Source: Deltaproteobacteria bacterium (lineage in GTDB: Bacteria; Desulfobacterota_D; UBA1144; Nemesobacterales; CSP1-2). Taken from it: a stretch of 55,498 nucleotides of DNA. The notes beneath the pieces are model-generated. The model worked only from the letters and a program-made list of their open reading frames with translations. It was not told where the DNA came from and searched no databases. The translations under genes and the position numbers were made by a program. The stretch spans positions 1-55,498 of the forward strand of contig JACPIY010000004.1 in the NCBI GenBank assembly GCA_016187835.1, read 5' to 3'. Shown piece by piece: positions 1-8,607 of the stretch (positions within the stretch are counted from its first letter, which is position 1; the number at the start of each line of letters is the position of its first letter).

Positions 1-180
1 CCTTAGGGTTGTGGTTCCCTAAAAACCCTCCCTCTTGGTCGCTACCTCAGATCCCGATGAGGGCATCAGCCCCTACAATCGCGGGTCTTCAATGCCTAAT
101 TATTTTTTAAAAATGGTTTAAGTCGAACCAAACCCGTCCAGCTTGCCGAATCAATGGTGCTCTTACTGTTGATAGTCTTT

Positions 181-1035
181 CTATGAGTCTTTAGAACCCC
201 TTGCAGATGACCACGTGTTCCACAGAAGCATCGCTATTGTCATCGGTCCCACCCCACCCGGTACCGGAGTGATATAAGAGGCTTTCTCCTTAACCTTCTC
301 AAAATCCACATCACCTGTGAGTTTCCCATCCGGATTGCGGTTTATACCGACATCTATAACTACCACACCCTCCTTTACCATATCACCGGTAATAAAATTC
401 GCGCGTCCCATAGCGGCTACTAGAATATCGGCTCTGCGCGTAACATCTTCCAGTGGCTTAGTTCGTGAGTGGCAAATAGTAACAGTTGCATGACGGTGTA
501 AAAGGAGAAGTGAAACTGGCTTACCTACAATATTGCTCCTTCCCACAACAACCGCCTCTTTGCCCTGTATCTCTATCTTATAGTAATCGAGAAGCTTGAT
601 AATGCCGTGCGGGGTGCAGGGAATAAACCTGGGATTTCCCTCAACCAGATACCCCACGTTCTCGGGATGAAATCCATCAATATCCTTTGAAGGAGACACA
701 GCCCTCAGGATTTTTGCTTCATTTATATGCTTGGGAAGAGGAAGTTGAACGAGTATTCCGTGGATTTTTTCGTCTTCATTTAACTTCTTAATAAGCGAAA
801 GCAGGTCGCTCTCAGTGATTTCCTCCGGAAGTTTGTATTCTTCCGAGTAGATCCCCGCCTCACCACACGCCTTTCTCTTATTTCTCACGTAGATTTCCGA
901 TGCAGGATTGTTGCCAACAAGCACGGCAGCGAGTCCTGGAACTATCCCCGTCTCTTCTTTGAGTTTTCTTACCTCTTCGCTTACCTCTTTTCTTATATGC
1001 TGAGAAACTTCTTTGCCATCTATTATCTCTGCCAT
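181..1035 (-). CDS. folD: Bifunctional methylene-THF dehydrogenase / methenyl-THF cyclohydrolase FolD
   Basis: Interconverts 5,10-methylene-, 5,10-methenyl- and 10-formyl-tetrahydrofolate in the cytoplasm, supplying one-carbon units for purine and formyl-Met synthesis. The 284-residue length is usual for the family. The catalytic YVRNK segment is visible with Tyr49 and Lys53, matching Tyr50 and Lys54 of the E. coli enzyme. The KDIDGF motif and the Rossmann segment VVGRSNIVGKP for NADP binding follow, and PVPGGVGPMT lies near the C-terminus. The ATG has a purine-rich stretch (GAAGGAAG) just upstream. It is followed, after a repeat-filled gap, by thiD on the same strand, so the two may share a transcript. 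Identification is secure. Confidence 0.97.
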   Translation of the reverse strand: MAEIIDGKEVSQHIRKEVSEEVRKLKEETGIVPGLAAVLVGNNPASEIYVRNKRKACGEAGIYSEEYKLPEEITESDLLSLIKKLNEDEKIHGILVQLPLPKHINEAKILRAVSPSKDIDGFHPENVGYLVEGNPRFIPCTPHGIIKLLDYYKIEIQGKEAVVVGRSNIVGKPVSLLLLHRHATVTICHSRTKPLEDVTRRADILVAAMGRANFITGDMVKEGVVVIDVGINRNPDGKLTGDVDFEKVKEKASYITPVPGGVGPMTIAMLLWNTWSSARGSKDS

Positions 1036-1068
1036 TTTTGATTTCTTCCTTCTATTAAGTAATTATTT

Positions 1069-1207
1069 AGCCACGAATGAAGATAAAGGATGCAAGATAC
1101 ACGATACAGGATGCACGTAAGAACTTTTGGATATCCTGAATCATGGATCGTGCATCATGTATCCTGCTTATTTATTTCGTGTTAATCTGTGTAAATTGGT
1201 GGCTAAT
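1069..1207. repeat. Intergenic imperfect palindrome, family A
   Basis: This gap between folD and thiD holds an imperfect inverted repeat. The left half carries GATGCAAGATAC-type words and the right half carries their complements (GATCGTGCATCATGTATCC). It is flanked by GCCACGAAT on one side and GGTGGC on the other. The same wording recurs at 24275-24390, so it is a dispersed element rather than a local hairpin. No coding potential is seen. Confidence 0.6.
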
Positions 1208-1220
1208 TGATTCTCCTTAG

Positions 1221-2021
1221 TTATTCAAATTCCCAAAAATGATTTAAGGGGCCGTGCCCTTTACCCAGGCTAAAGGACTTTTTTATAGCCTCGGTAACAT
1301 AGTCCTTTGCCTGTTTTACTGAGTCAACCACATCAAATCCTTTAGCCAGCGATCCGCATATCGCCGCGGAATAGGTGCATCCCGTGCCATGAGTGTTTTT
1401 TGTTTGAACCCTGGGTGCTCGGAACTCGTAAAATTCTTTTCCACCATAGAGAATATCCACCGCTTCTTGTGCACTCTCAAGATGTCCGCCCTTAACAAGA
1501 ACGTATTCCGGACCGAAAAATTTTATACTTTTTGCCGCTTCCTTCATATCCTCCACCGATGATATAGTCATTCCCGAAAGCACCTCGGCTTCAGGAATAT
1601 TGGGAGTGACGATAAGGGCCAGAGGTAAAAGTTTCTCGGTCAACGCCTTCTCCGCTTCACTCCTTAAAAGCCTATTTCCGCCTTTTGCCCTCATAACCGG
1701 GTCTACCACAAGTTTTTCAATTCCGTATTGTTTAATCTTTCTGGCGACGGCTGAAATTATCCCTTGATTTGACAACATTCCTGTTTTTACAGCATCAACT
1801 CCAATATCACTTATCACCGCGTCAATCTGGAGTTCCACAAATTCAGGAGGCAAGTCGCTAATTCCCAACACCGATTGAGTGTTTTGAGCGGTAATCGAGG
1901 TAAGGACAGACATGCCGAAGACTTTAAAAGCGGTAAACGTTTTTAGATCAGCCTGAATTCCAGCTCCTCCTCCCGAATCTGAGCCCGCAATCGTTAGCGC
2001 ACGTGGAATTCTGGTACTCAT
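1221..2021 (-). CDS. thiD: Hydroxymethylpyrimidine/phosphomethylpyrimidine kinase ThiD
   Basis: Phosphorylates HMP and then HMP-phosphate to give HMP-PP for thiamine synthesis. The ribokinase-fold signature is present: GSDSGGGAGIQAD at the N-terminus, DPVMRAKGG in the middle and HGTGCTYSAAI near the C-terminus with the catalytic cysteine. I chose the ATG at 2021, giving 266 residues, the normal family length. The open frame continues to a TTG at 2063, but that adds 14 residues with no family match. No thiE or other thiamine gene is adjacent. Identification is secure; the start is less so because no clear Shine-Dalgarno sequence precedes it. Confidence 0.95.
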   Translation of the reverse strand: MSTRIPRALTIAGSDSGGGAGIQADLKTFTAFKVFGMSVLTSITAQNTQSVLGISDLPPEFVELQIDAVISDIGVDAVKTGMLSNQGIISAVARKIKQYGIEKLVVDPVMRAKGGNRLLRSEAEKALTEKLLPLALIVTPNIPEAEVLSGMTISSVEDMKEAAKSIKFFGPEYVLVKGGHLESAQEAVDILYGGKEFYEFRAPRVQTKNTHGTGCTYSAAICGSLAKGFDVVDSVKQAKDYVTEAIKKSFSLGKGHGPLNHFWEFE

Positions 2022-2125
2022 CAAGGTTAAGTCTACAGGTATTTTGAAACGTTGACAAACCAAGTAGCTCTAGTAAAAGTAGTGCATTCAAAAAGAAGTT
2101 GGTATCGCTTCATCGCTAAATTATC

Positions 2126-3070
2126 TCATCCTAAGAAAGACTCAAGGTAGATATGATTTCTAAGATTTAGTATCGAATTGAGTGGAATTCCAAAAGCGGA
2201 AATTTCGGGGTGAAATATCTTTGCCAGTATCTCAAGTCCATCTACAATCCTCGGTCCGGGTCTTGAAAAATACGAGTTTGCATCTACTAAATAAACATGC
2301 CCCTTCCTTGCCGCAGGAAGCCGATGCCAGCGTTCATTTGAAGTTAGGATATCCACTTCCCCAAGAGTCTTTTCTATATCAAATCCGCAGGGCATGAGGA
2401 CTATAATCTGAGGAGAGAAGTCTAGGATTTCATCCCATGAAACCTTAAAGGAAGGCGCGCCTGCTTTTCCAAGCCCGCACTCCGCGCCTGCAATCTCTAC
2501 CATCTCAGGAATCCAATGTCCGGCTACATAAACTGGATCAAGCCATTCCATGCAGAATACCCTGGGGCGGTTTTTTTCTTTGCCAAGAAGTGACTTAACC
2601 CTTTCGATTCTGTGTTTAAGTTTAGCCACCAAATTCTTTGCCTCATCTTTTCTTTCCGTAGCTTCCCCAACAATCAGGATTGTATCGAGTATTTCGTCAA
2701 GCGTATTTGGCTCCAGCGAAATTATCTGAGGACTGTGTCCTAAAACCTTTACCGCTTCCGTAACTTCATTTCCGGAGACAGCGCAAACATCGCAAAGTCC
2801 TTGAGTAAGGATTATGTCAGGGTTAGCTTTACGGAGAGCTTCTTCTCCCACAATATAAGTGCTTTTCCCAGCTTTATAGTTTTCGCTTACCAAAATGTCT
2901 ATCTCTTTGCTTGTCAGCTCTTCTGGTTTTACTAAACTCATTATTACTCTGGATTTGCTTGTTGCATCGGGCGGATAATCGCATTCGTGTGTTACTCCGA
3001 CTAAATTGTCACCTAACCCCAACGCGTAAACTATTTCCGTCATGCTTGGAAGAAAAGAACAAATACGCAT
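2126..3070 (-). CDS. Cobalamin-binding protein, BtuF-type helical-backbone fold
   Basis: This 314-residue protein belongs to the periplasmic-binding-like family of vitamin B12/iron-siderophore binders. The N-terminus RICSFLPSMTEIVYALG, the HECDYPP segment, and the CDVCAVS and PCGFDIEKT segments are typical of the cobalamin-binding subgroup. No signal peptide is visible, unlike E. coli BtuF; many annotated relatives also start directly at the domain, so location is uncertain. No ABC permease or ATPase (btuCD) is adjacent, but a riboswitch-controlled btuB lies about 3 kb away, consistent with B12 uptake. A perfect 30-bp palindrome sits 18 bp upstream of the start. Confidence 0.85.
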   Translation of the reverse strand: MRICSFLPSMTEIVYALGLGDNLVGVTHECDYPPDATSKSRVIMSLVKPEELTSKEIDILVSENYKAGKSTYIVGEEALRKANPDIILTQGLCDVCAVSGNEVTEAVKVLGHSPQIISLEPNTLDEILDTILIVGEATERKDEAKNLVAKLKHRIERVKSLLGKEKNRPRVFCMEWLDPVYVAGHWIPEMVEIAGAECGLGKAGAPSFKVSWDEILDFSPQIIVLMPCGFDIEKTLGEVDILTSNERWHRLPAARKGHVYLVDANSYFSRPGPRIVDGLEILAKIFHPEISAFGIPLNSILNLRNHIYLESFLG

Positions 3071-3088
3071 GATGGCCTCCCAATGGGC

Positions 3089-3118
3089 TGTAGGGAACGC
3101 ATATATGCGTTCCCTACA
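3089..3118. repeat. Perfect 30-bp palindrome upstream of the cobalamin-binding gene
   Basis: A gapless palindrome with 15-bp arms (TGTAGGGAACGCATA and its exact complement) lies 18 bp before the start codon of the gene ending at 3070. TGTAGGG...CCCTACA ends recur in other intergenic palindromes here (19311-19342, 20463-20520), which favours a dispersed repeat over a dedicated operator. Confidence 0.7.
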
Positions 3119-3373
3119 TTAGTTCTCAAAAACGTTATCCTTTCTACTCACTATATCTTTATCTACTTTAGTAAGAGATGCAAGCCATAGGATATTTTCT
3201 TTATGGCAGGAGTAACAGGGAAGGAGGATGATTCCGTCTATAGGAGATTAATGTGTAACCCGTTCAAATTATGATTTGAATATGATCGAGCCATCCATGT
3301 ACAATCTATATAAATGAACAATTCTGCAGCAAGCTGCAGGGTATCGTCATGTGAACACAGACCTTTGCTTTGG

Positions 3374-3560
3374 TCATTGCGAGGATCCCTTCGGCAGAGT
3401 TTATCCTGAGCGGAGTCGAAGGACTCAGGGTAGACTCCGCGACGAAGCAATCCGATGCTGAGTTTGTCATTTCGAGTGAAACGAGAAATCTAGATGTCTC
3501 ACGTGCGTTCGACATGACAAATGAACAAAAAAAGAGATTGCTTCGCTTCACTCGCAATGA
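3374..3560. repeat. Intergenic inverted-repeat element, family B
   Basis: The ends TCATTGCGAG (3374-3383) and CTCGCAATGA (3551-3560) are exact complements. Inside are GACGAAGCAATC and GATTGCTTCG words, and a GTCATTTCGAG/CGACATGAC pair. This looks like a non-autonomous palindromic repeat unit. Several short open frames cross it on both strands, but none has a ribosome site or a protein-like composition. With the palindrome at 3089-3118 it accounts for most of the 600-base gap 3071-3673. Confidence 0.6.
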
Positions 3561-3673
3561 CACGGAATGATAGCGGAAACCCTTTAGCAAGCAAGCCGCA
3601 GACAATTATCGAGTTAAAGAGGACATGGGTTTTTAAGGACTGAAGCCATGTAATAAAAGAGGGGTGTGAAATC

Positions 3674-4123
3674 ATGAAAAAGCCTAAGAAGCATCTTGTG
3701 TATCTTTTAGCTGCTCTATTGACTTTTACTTTCATTAAAATCGTTCATGCTCAAGATAATGAGATGTCTTCTAATTTCCCTTCCGTCATATTGGTCCAAC
3801 CGCTTCCTGGCCGCATCTCAGGTCCAATTGTTTTTAATAGTGGTATTGTATTGCCTCAAGAAAATTTGGGTTTGTTTCAATACTCGAACTTGAAAGAAAA
3901 TGGTGGGAGCACTTTCGGAGAGAAAATCAGGAGAAAGAGTAATCTGGAGATAAACAAACCCAAAAAGAATAGAGCTATGAGTCCTCAGACCGAAAAAATC
4001 GAATCGAGTAAAGAAGTAACCCAAGCAGAGATAGGAGAGGAAACCGCACCTAGTTTTGCTCCATTATCTCATAAAACTACCAGATTTATGTATGGACAGA
4101 TAAAAGCGGAGTTAAGCATTTAA
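3674..4123 (+). CDS. Hypothetical secreted protein
   Basis: I do not recognise this 149-residue protein. The N-terminus has a signal peptide: charged MKKPKKH, a hydrophobic core to about residue 22, and a likely cleavage after VHA. The mature part is polar, with a lysine/serine/glutamate-rich middle (residues about 75-125) and no cysteines or known motif. A GAGGGGTG ribosome site precedes the ATG. It lies alone on the + strand between minus-strand genes, between the cobalamin-binding gene and btuB. It is probably exported; function unknown. Confidence 0.6.
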   Translation: MKKPKKHLVYLLAALLTFTFIKIVHAQDNEMSSNFPSVILVQPLPGRISGPIVFNSGIVLPQENLGLFQYSNLKENGGSTFGEKIRRKSNLEINKPKKNRAMSPQTEKIESSKEVTQAEIGEETAPSFAPLSHKTTRFMYGQIKAELSI

Positions 4124-4276
4124 CTAATAGGTGGGATTCTATTCCAGCGGAGTATAGAAACCGGGCAACTAAGAGCGGCGGAGAATAAAAAGTGAAAGTT
4201 TTGTCAAGTCTTGATTTTCGTCTTGCTATTCTTTCTTACAACACATTTTATAGGTCATCCTACCCCTTTGAAATTT

Positions 4277-6271
4277 TTATATCCTAAATGATAACCCTAC
4301 TATAAAATTAAATTCCTCAGCCGAGAAACCAAAAACCTCCTCATAATCTTCATTCAAAAGGTTTTCTATTCTTGTAAATATCCTCACTTCTTTAAGGTGT
4401 AGAAAAGACACAGGAATCTCATAATACCCGGCGAGATCAAGTCTAAAGTAGTCATCAAGTGTAACTCTATTGGTAGTAAAATTGATAAAATCGCTAAAGT
4501 CTAGATCGCCTCTCTTTCCTACGTAGATTCCCTTAAGGTTTAGATTAAACCCCCCGTAGAAGTAATTTGCTAAAAAGGAAAAAGAGTGCTTTGGTCTTCT
4601 GATAAGGCTTTCGTCCTCAGAGAACCCTATTGATCCTAACCCTCCATCGTCTGTAACCTCGGTATCGAGAAGGGTATAGTTCCCTTTTATCGTCAATCCA
4701 TCCAATGGTCTTAGGGTTCCCCCTAATTCAATGCCATTAGTTTTTGCTTCCTGTATGTTTTCAAAATTTGTTCCATTTGGAAATGGGGCAAAGCTAAAGA
4801 CTATCAGATTATCAAACTTGTTCCAGAAATAAGTGAAATTTATCTCAACTATTTCTCCGAATAGTTTTTGGTCTAATCCAACCTCCCAGGTTATTGATTC
4901 CTCCGGTTTAAGATCGGGATTCCCGACGGTAAATGTTCCAAGTCCAAAATTTTCGATAATGGTCGGCTCTTTTATTCCTCTTCCAATCCCACCTCTAAGT
5001 TTAGTTCCCGTTTCCTTTATGAGATAAGCAATAGAGCCTCTCGGGCTTACCTCAGTCCCGAAATTCTCATTATGATCAACTCTTAATCCCCCAGTTATAA
5101 AAAGTCGTTCAAAAAATCCTATTTGCTCCTGAAGGTAAAATGCGAGATTGTCTCTCGACTCATCAAAGGCCGAAGCGCCAAAAGAGCTTACGGAACTCTG
5201 ATCGGCTGCCTCGTTTTCATACTCAAACCCTAGCGTGCTAATGGAGTTTACAGTATTCGGAACGTCGTAGTAGAAATTCCATCTGTAATCGAGAGAAAAT
5301 CTCGTTTCATCGGTCGAGGTTGTGCTCGGCTGGTCTGAGTCAAAAAAAGTAACATCTGGGTTGGGATTGTCTCTAAAGAAAAAATCCCTGTCGTGCAAGC
5401 CAATAAGAAGAATATGTTCCCACCAAGGGGTTGGAGAAAAAGAAACATTAGCGCCAAACGTAAGTGATTCAACTACGTCAAATTGATCGGGGTCTAGGGG
5501 ATCGAATCGGTCTCCCGCGGACTCCGTCGGGAACTCAAAACGTGAGTCTTCGTATCTGGCAGTAAATAAGATGCTTAAAATATCAAGTGGGTTGTAGTTA
5601 AACGCACCGGAAAACGTGTTGTTTGTGTACTCATTGTTAATCAAAATGCCATTATCATCTATTCTTCCGTAACCAAGCGAGTATCCAAAATTGCTTCTAC
5701 CTCCGCTTAAACTCGCATGATACTCTTGGATCAAGCTTCCATCTTTTTCTTTATGCGCACCGAGCGCTGTAGAGAGGTCTAAACTGGGCTTCCCCTTCCC
5801 CTTCTTAGTTATGATGTTTATGACAGATGTCACGGCATCCGAACCATAGATAGCGGAATGAGACCCCTTTACAATCTCTATTCTTTCAATGTTATCAGTA
5901 GTTAGCCTTGAAAAGTCAAAACTACCCCCAATGTCGTTTACCTGGACTCCGTCTATTAATACGAGGTTGAAATCACTTTCGCCACCTCTTACAAAAAGCG
6001 AAGCAGTCCCGCCCTTGCCTCCCGACTGAACAATGTTGAATCCAGCCACACTCCGAAGAACCTCAAGTACATCCTTTGTTCCGCTCTTCTTTATCTCCTC
6101 CTCAGTTATTACCTCTACTGAAGCGCCAAGCTGGCTAATGGGAGTAGGTATCTTTGTAGCTGTAACAACAACAGGCTCCAGAGCTTCGGTTTCTTTGTCC
6201 TCCTCAACCGCTAGCACCGAACTACTCAAAAGGAAAAAAGTTAAGAGAAAAAATGAAAACTGATTTTTCAT
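4277..6271 (-). CDS. btuB: TonB-dependent outer-membrane receptor, BtuB-like (vitamin B12)
   Basis: Outer-membrane receptor energised by TonB. It shows a signal peptide (residues 1-21), a TonB box-like stretch (EPVVVTATKI), a plug domain with LVLIDGVQVND and ERIEIVKGSHSAIYGSDAV, and a roughly 500-residue barrel with alternating polar and hydrophobic strands. The final residues FNFIVGLSFRI form a barrel-closing strand that ends in Ile rather than the common Phe. At 664 residues it is close to E. coli BtuB. Assignment to cobalamin rests mainly on the cobalamin riboswitch upstream and the nearby cobalamin-binding gene. An AGGAGG ribosome site precedes the ATG. Confidence 0.9.
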   Translation of the reverse strand: MKNQFSFFLLTFFLLSSSVLAVEEDKETEALEPVVVTATKIPTPISQLGASVEVITEEEIKKSGTKDVLEVLRSVAGFNIVQSGGKGGTASLFVRGGESDFNLVLIDGVQVNDIGGSFDFSRLTTDNIERIEIVKGSHSAIYGSDAVTSVINIITKKGKGKPSLDLSTALGAHKEKDGSLIQEYHASLSGGRSNFGYSLGYGRIDDNGILINNEYTNNTFSGAFNYNPLDILSILFTARYEDSRFEFPTESAGDRFDPLDPDQFDVVESLTFGANVSFSPTPWWEHILLIGLHDRDFFFRDNPNPDVTFFDSDQPSTTSTDETRFSLDYRWNFYYDVPNTVNSISTLGFEYENEAADQSSVSSFGASAFDESRDNLAFYLQEQIGFFERLFITGGLRVDHNENFGTEVSPRGSIAYLIKETGTKLRGGIGRGIKEPTIIENFGLGTFTVGNPDLKPEESITWEVGLDQKLFGEIVEINFTYFWNKFDNLIVFSFAPFPNGTNFENIQEAKTNGIELGGTLRPLDGLTIKGNYTLLDTEVTDDGGLGSIGFSEDESLIRRPKHSFSFLANYFYGGFNLNLKGIYVGKRGDLDFSDFINFTTNRVTLDDYFRLDLAGYYEIPVSFLHLKEVRIFTRIENLLNEDYEEVFGFSAEEFNFIVGLSFRI

Positions 6272-6562
6272 CTAACGAAACCTCCTTTGCTTTTTAGCCC
6301 AATAATGGAATTCTCAAGCTTCTTCTGATAATGAGAAGTCAAAAAGATATTTAAACGGAGGTTAAGTAAATGTTCCTTGAAAAACGATTGATGCAGGTGG
6401 TAGGCTCCCCTTCTCCCTGCAAAGGTATCAGCAGAGAATAAGAAAGGAAGAACGGGAATGAGTTTTGTCATTGGAACCCCCAGCCTTCAGGTAAGAAGAC
6501 AGGGAGTTGTTTTATGGTTGAGACCATTTACTTTCTCTCCCTCGAAGAAAAGTAAAAATTAA

Positions 6563-6740
6563 GTTCCAAGGCAGGTCTTCTGGCTTGTAGCCTCTGGCGT
6601 CTTTGCGCCTTCCCAGAATTTTTTATCAATTCCAGTGGCGTTACGCAAAGGGGTTTACGGACTACTCACAGCAGCGGGGCTGCGCCGGATTTTCACCGGA
6701 CTTCCCTTTTGAGCCTTTTCAGGCACCTGTGAACTCTATT
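6563..6740 (-). promoter_or_regulatory. Cobalamin riboswitch (B12 element) upstream of btuB
   Basis: Read on the minus strand, the leader has the hallmarks of the class I cobalamin aptamer: GGTGCC near the 5' end (6722-6727), AAGTCCGGTGAAAATCCGG, the GCAGCCCCGC helix, the B12 box GCCACTGG (6632-6639) and the closing GACCTGCC. Binding of adenosylcobalamin would repress btuB. About 290 nt separate it from the btuB start. I see no clear intrinsic terminator there, so control could act at translation initiation. Confidence 0.93.
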
Positions 6741-6768
6741 TGTGAAAGAACTTTAAACAGTGAAGATT

Positions 6769-6798
6769 AACATAACTCTAAAATATAAGCAAAGTCAA
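6769..6798 (-). promoter_or_regulatory. Sigma-70-type promoter for the btuB riboswitch transcript
   Basis: TTGACT (6793-6798) and TATGTT (6769-6774) on the minus strand are separated by 18 bp. The inferred transcription start, near 6762, lies about 20 nt before the aptamer. Position and spacing both fit. Confidence 0.6.
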
Positions 6799-6827
6799 GG
6801 CGCGGAGGTCTGCCACTCCAGAAATGC

Positions 6828-7853
6828 TTACACAAGATTGGGTATGACTTCCTTTCCAAAAAGCTCTAAACACTTTGATATTGTTTTATTCGTTGCTTGG
6901 GGAAAAACCATTCGGCAAGCTATGTAATTAATTCCGAGCTCGTCTCTATACCTCTTTGCTTCTTTTATACAGTCCTCCGGATCGCCAATTATAAAACGTT
7001 CTTCCGGCAGGTGCTCAAATAGTGGATCGTCAAGGCCCGTTAGTTGTTTCCCCCGAACAAACATCTTAACCCCTAAACTAAAATAGTATTTATACATACT
7101 TATTATGTATTTATCCGCTTCTTCTTTCGACTTTTTCTTGTCTTCCCCAACATAGGTTTCCCTAAGAAGAATGTGTTCTACCTTATCTGGGTTTTTCCCA
7201 GCTTTTTGTGCAGCGTCGTTGTAGAACCCTATTGTGTCTCTTACCATCTGCATTGTTCTCCCGGGACCGATGAGAAGAGGGTATCCAAGTCTTCCAGCCC
7301 GCCTTATTGCAGGTTCCTCAAATGCACCAATGTAGATCGGAATATGGGGTTTTTGAACGGGCTTTGGCGTAACGTTCAAGTTATCAAACTTATAACGCTT
7401 TCCTTCATAAGAGAATTGGTCCTGGGTCCAAGATTTAATAATTACATCAATACCCTCCTCCATTCGAGAAGGACGCTGTTTCATGGAAATTCCAAAACCA
7501 TCGAATTCGTCCTTGCGGTAACCCAGAACAACGCCTAGATCAAATCTTCCATTGGAGATGTTATCCACAACTGCGGCGTCTTCCGCTACTCTTACAGGGT
7601 TATGCAGCGGGAGAATAATACCGGCAGAGCCAATTCTAATACGTTTGGTAACAGCGGCCATGGCAGAAGCTATAATAGATGGAGAAGGACAATATCCGTC
7701 TTCTAGAAAGTGATGTTCGGAAATCCATGCCGAATCGAAATTCACTTCCTCCGCGAGCTTTACCTGTTCAAGCGTTTGTTTATAAAGCTCTGCATGAGAG
7801 CTTGGATTCTCTGGATGCGTTTGCATACTGAAAAGCCCGATACCAAATTTCAT
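6828..7853 (-). CDS. LLM-class (luciferase-like) flavin-dependent oxidoreductase
   Basis: A 341-residue TIM-barrel oxidoreductase of the bacterial luciferase/F420-dependent superfamily. Recognisable segments are FDSAWISEHHF near residue 40, the SPSIIASAMAAVTKRIRIGSA strand, HNPVRVAEDAAVVDNISNGRFDLGVVLGYR around 85-115, and PIYIGAFEEPAIRRAGRLG in the middle. These fit the family of alkanal-monooxygenase-like proteins. The cofactor (FMN or F420) and substrate cannot be told from sequence. It stands alone, with a strong hairpin upstream at 7961-7999 and the B12 leader downstream. Confidence 0.88.
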   Translation of the reverse strand: MKFGIGLFSMQTHPENPSSHAELYKQTLEQVKLAEEVNFDSAWISEHHFLEDGYCPSPSIIASAMAAVTKRIRIGSAGIILPLHNPVRVAEDAAVVDNISNGRFDLGVVLGYRKDEFDGFGISMKQRPSRMEEGIDVIIKSWTQDQFSYEGKRYKFDNLNVTPKPVQKPHIPIYIGAFEEPAIRRAGRLGYPLLIGPGRTMQMVRDTIGFYNDAAQKAGKNPDKVEHILLRETYVGEDKKKSKEEADKYIISMYKYYFSLGVKMFVRGKQLTGLDDPLFEHLPEERFIIGDPEDCIKEAKRYRDELGINYIACRMVFPQATNKTISKCLELFGKEVIPNLV

Positions 7854-7960
7854 CTTTTACCTCCTTTCAATAAAGGTTTTCCATTATAACATCTTCTTTA
7901 TTTTGGAATCTATAATTTAAAAACTTCAGGCAATTCAAATCTTAACTTATAATGGATTTG

Positions 7961-7999
7961 AGGCAAGTAGAAGCGTATTATCTACGCCTCTACTTGCCT
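7961..7999. repeat. 17-bp-arm hairpin between genes
   Basis: Arms 7961-7977 and 7983-7999 match at 16 of 17 positions around a 5-nt loop. There is no run of T on either side, so it is not a clear intrinsic terminator, although it lies downstream of the minus-strand gene at 8102-8392. The CGCCTCTAC wording resembles other short intergenic palindromes in the window. Confidence 0.6.
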
Positions 8000-8101
8000 T
8001 GCCACTAGAGGGGAGAAGTTATGGCACATAAATATAAACAACCAATTTGTTTCGAAAGGGGGTTTAGCTACTTTCACTACGGTTTTAGACAGACTGTTGG
8101 G

Positions 8102-8392
8102 TTACCCTTTCTTTGATTCCCCGACAGTAACCAAGTCTTTTATTTTTTCAAATTTCTTTTCACCTATCCCTTTTACATTTATTAACTCTTCGGTTGTTTT
8201 AAAACCACCGTTCTTCTCTCTATGTTCTACTATATTTTTTGCTACGGAATCTCCCACACCAGGCAATGTAACGAGTTCCTCAACTGTAGCTGTATTTATA
8301 TTTACCTTCGTGGCTTCTTGGGTAAGCGCGTAACCTGAAAAAAGGAAAACCAGCAAAGTGACAGTGGTGAAAAACAGTTTAAAGTTTCTCAT
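8102..8392 (-). CDS. Secreted ComEA-like helix-hairpin-helix protein
   Basis: A 96-residue protein with a signal peptide (residues 1-24, ending near YALTQ) and a double helix-hairpin-helix domain. The diagnostic segment VNINTATVEELVTLPGVG is followed by AKNIVEHREKNGGFKTTEELINVKGIG. This is the DNA-binding module of ComEA, the periplasmic receptor in natural transformation. The protein lacks the membrane-anchored linker of Firmicute ComEA and matches the short Gram-negative form. No other competence gene adjoins it, but the minor pilins later in the window belong to machinery also used for DNA uptake. Confidence 0.9.
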   Translation of the reverse strand: MRNFKLFFTTVTLLVFLFSGYALTQEATKVNINTATVEELVTLPGVGDSVAKNIVEHREKNGGFKTTEELINVKGIGEKKFEKIKDLVTVGESKKG

Positions 8393-8607
8393 TTTACTAC
8401 CTCCTTAAAAAGTTTTATTTGAACTAATTATTTGCACCCATAGAAAATTAGCTCAATAGCACTTTAGGGGGATTTCGGAATTAGGAATTCTCTACTGCCT
8501 AGTTTTTATAGGGATTTTTAGTCAGTTGTTAAAACGAAATAAAATCAACTAAAACAAGTAAGAAAGCATCGGATTCTGAATAGGATATTTTGAAAAAACT
8601 TAGATTC

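Noticed and set aside
1-180. TTAGGG/CCCTAA mini-hairpin at the left edge as a folD terminator
   Set aside because: Only six base pairs, no T-run, and about 160 nt from the folD stop.
3238-3735. Several overlapping short frames on both strands
   Set aside because: They cross a palindromic repeat, have no ribosome site and mirror each other; they are by-products of the repeat.
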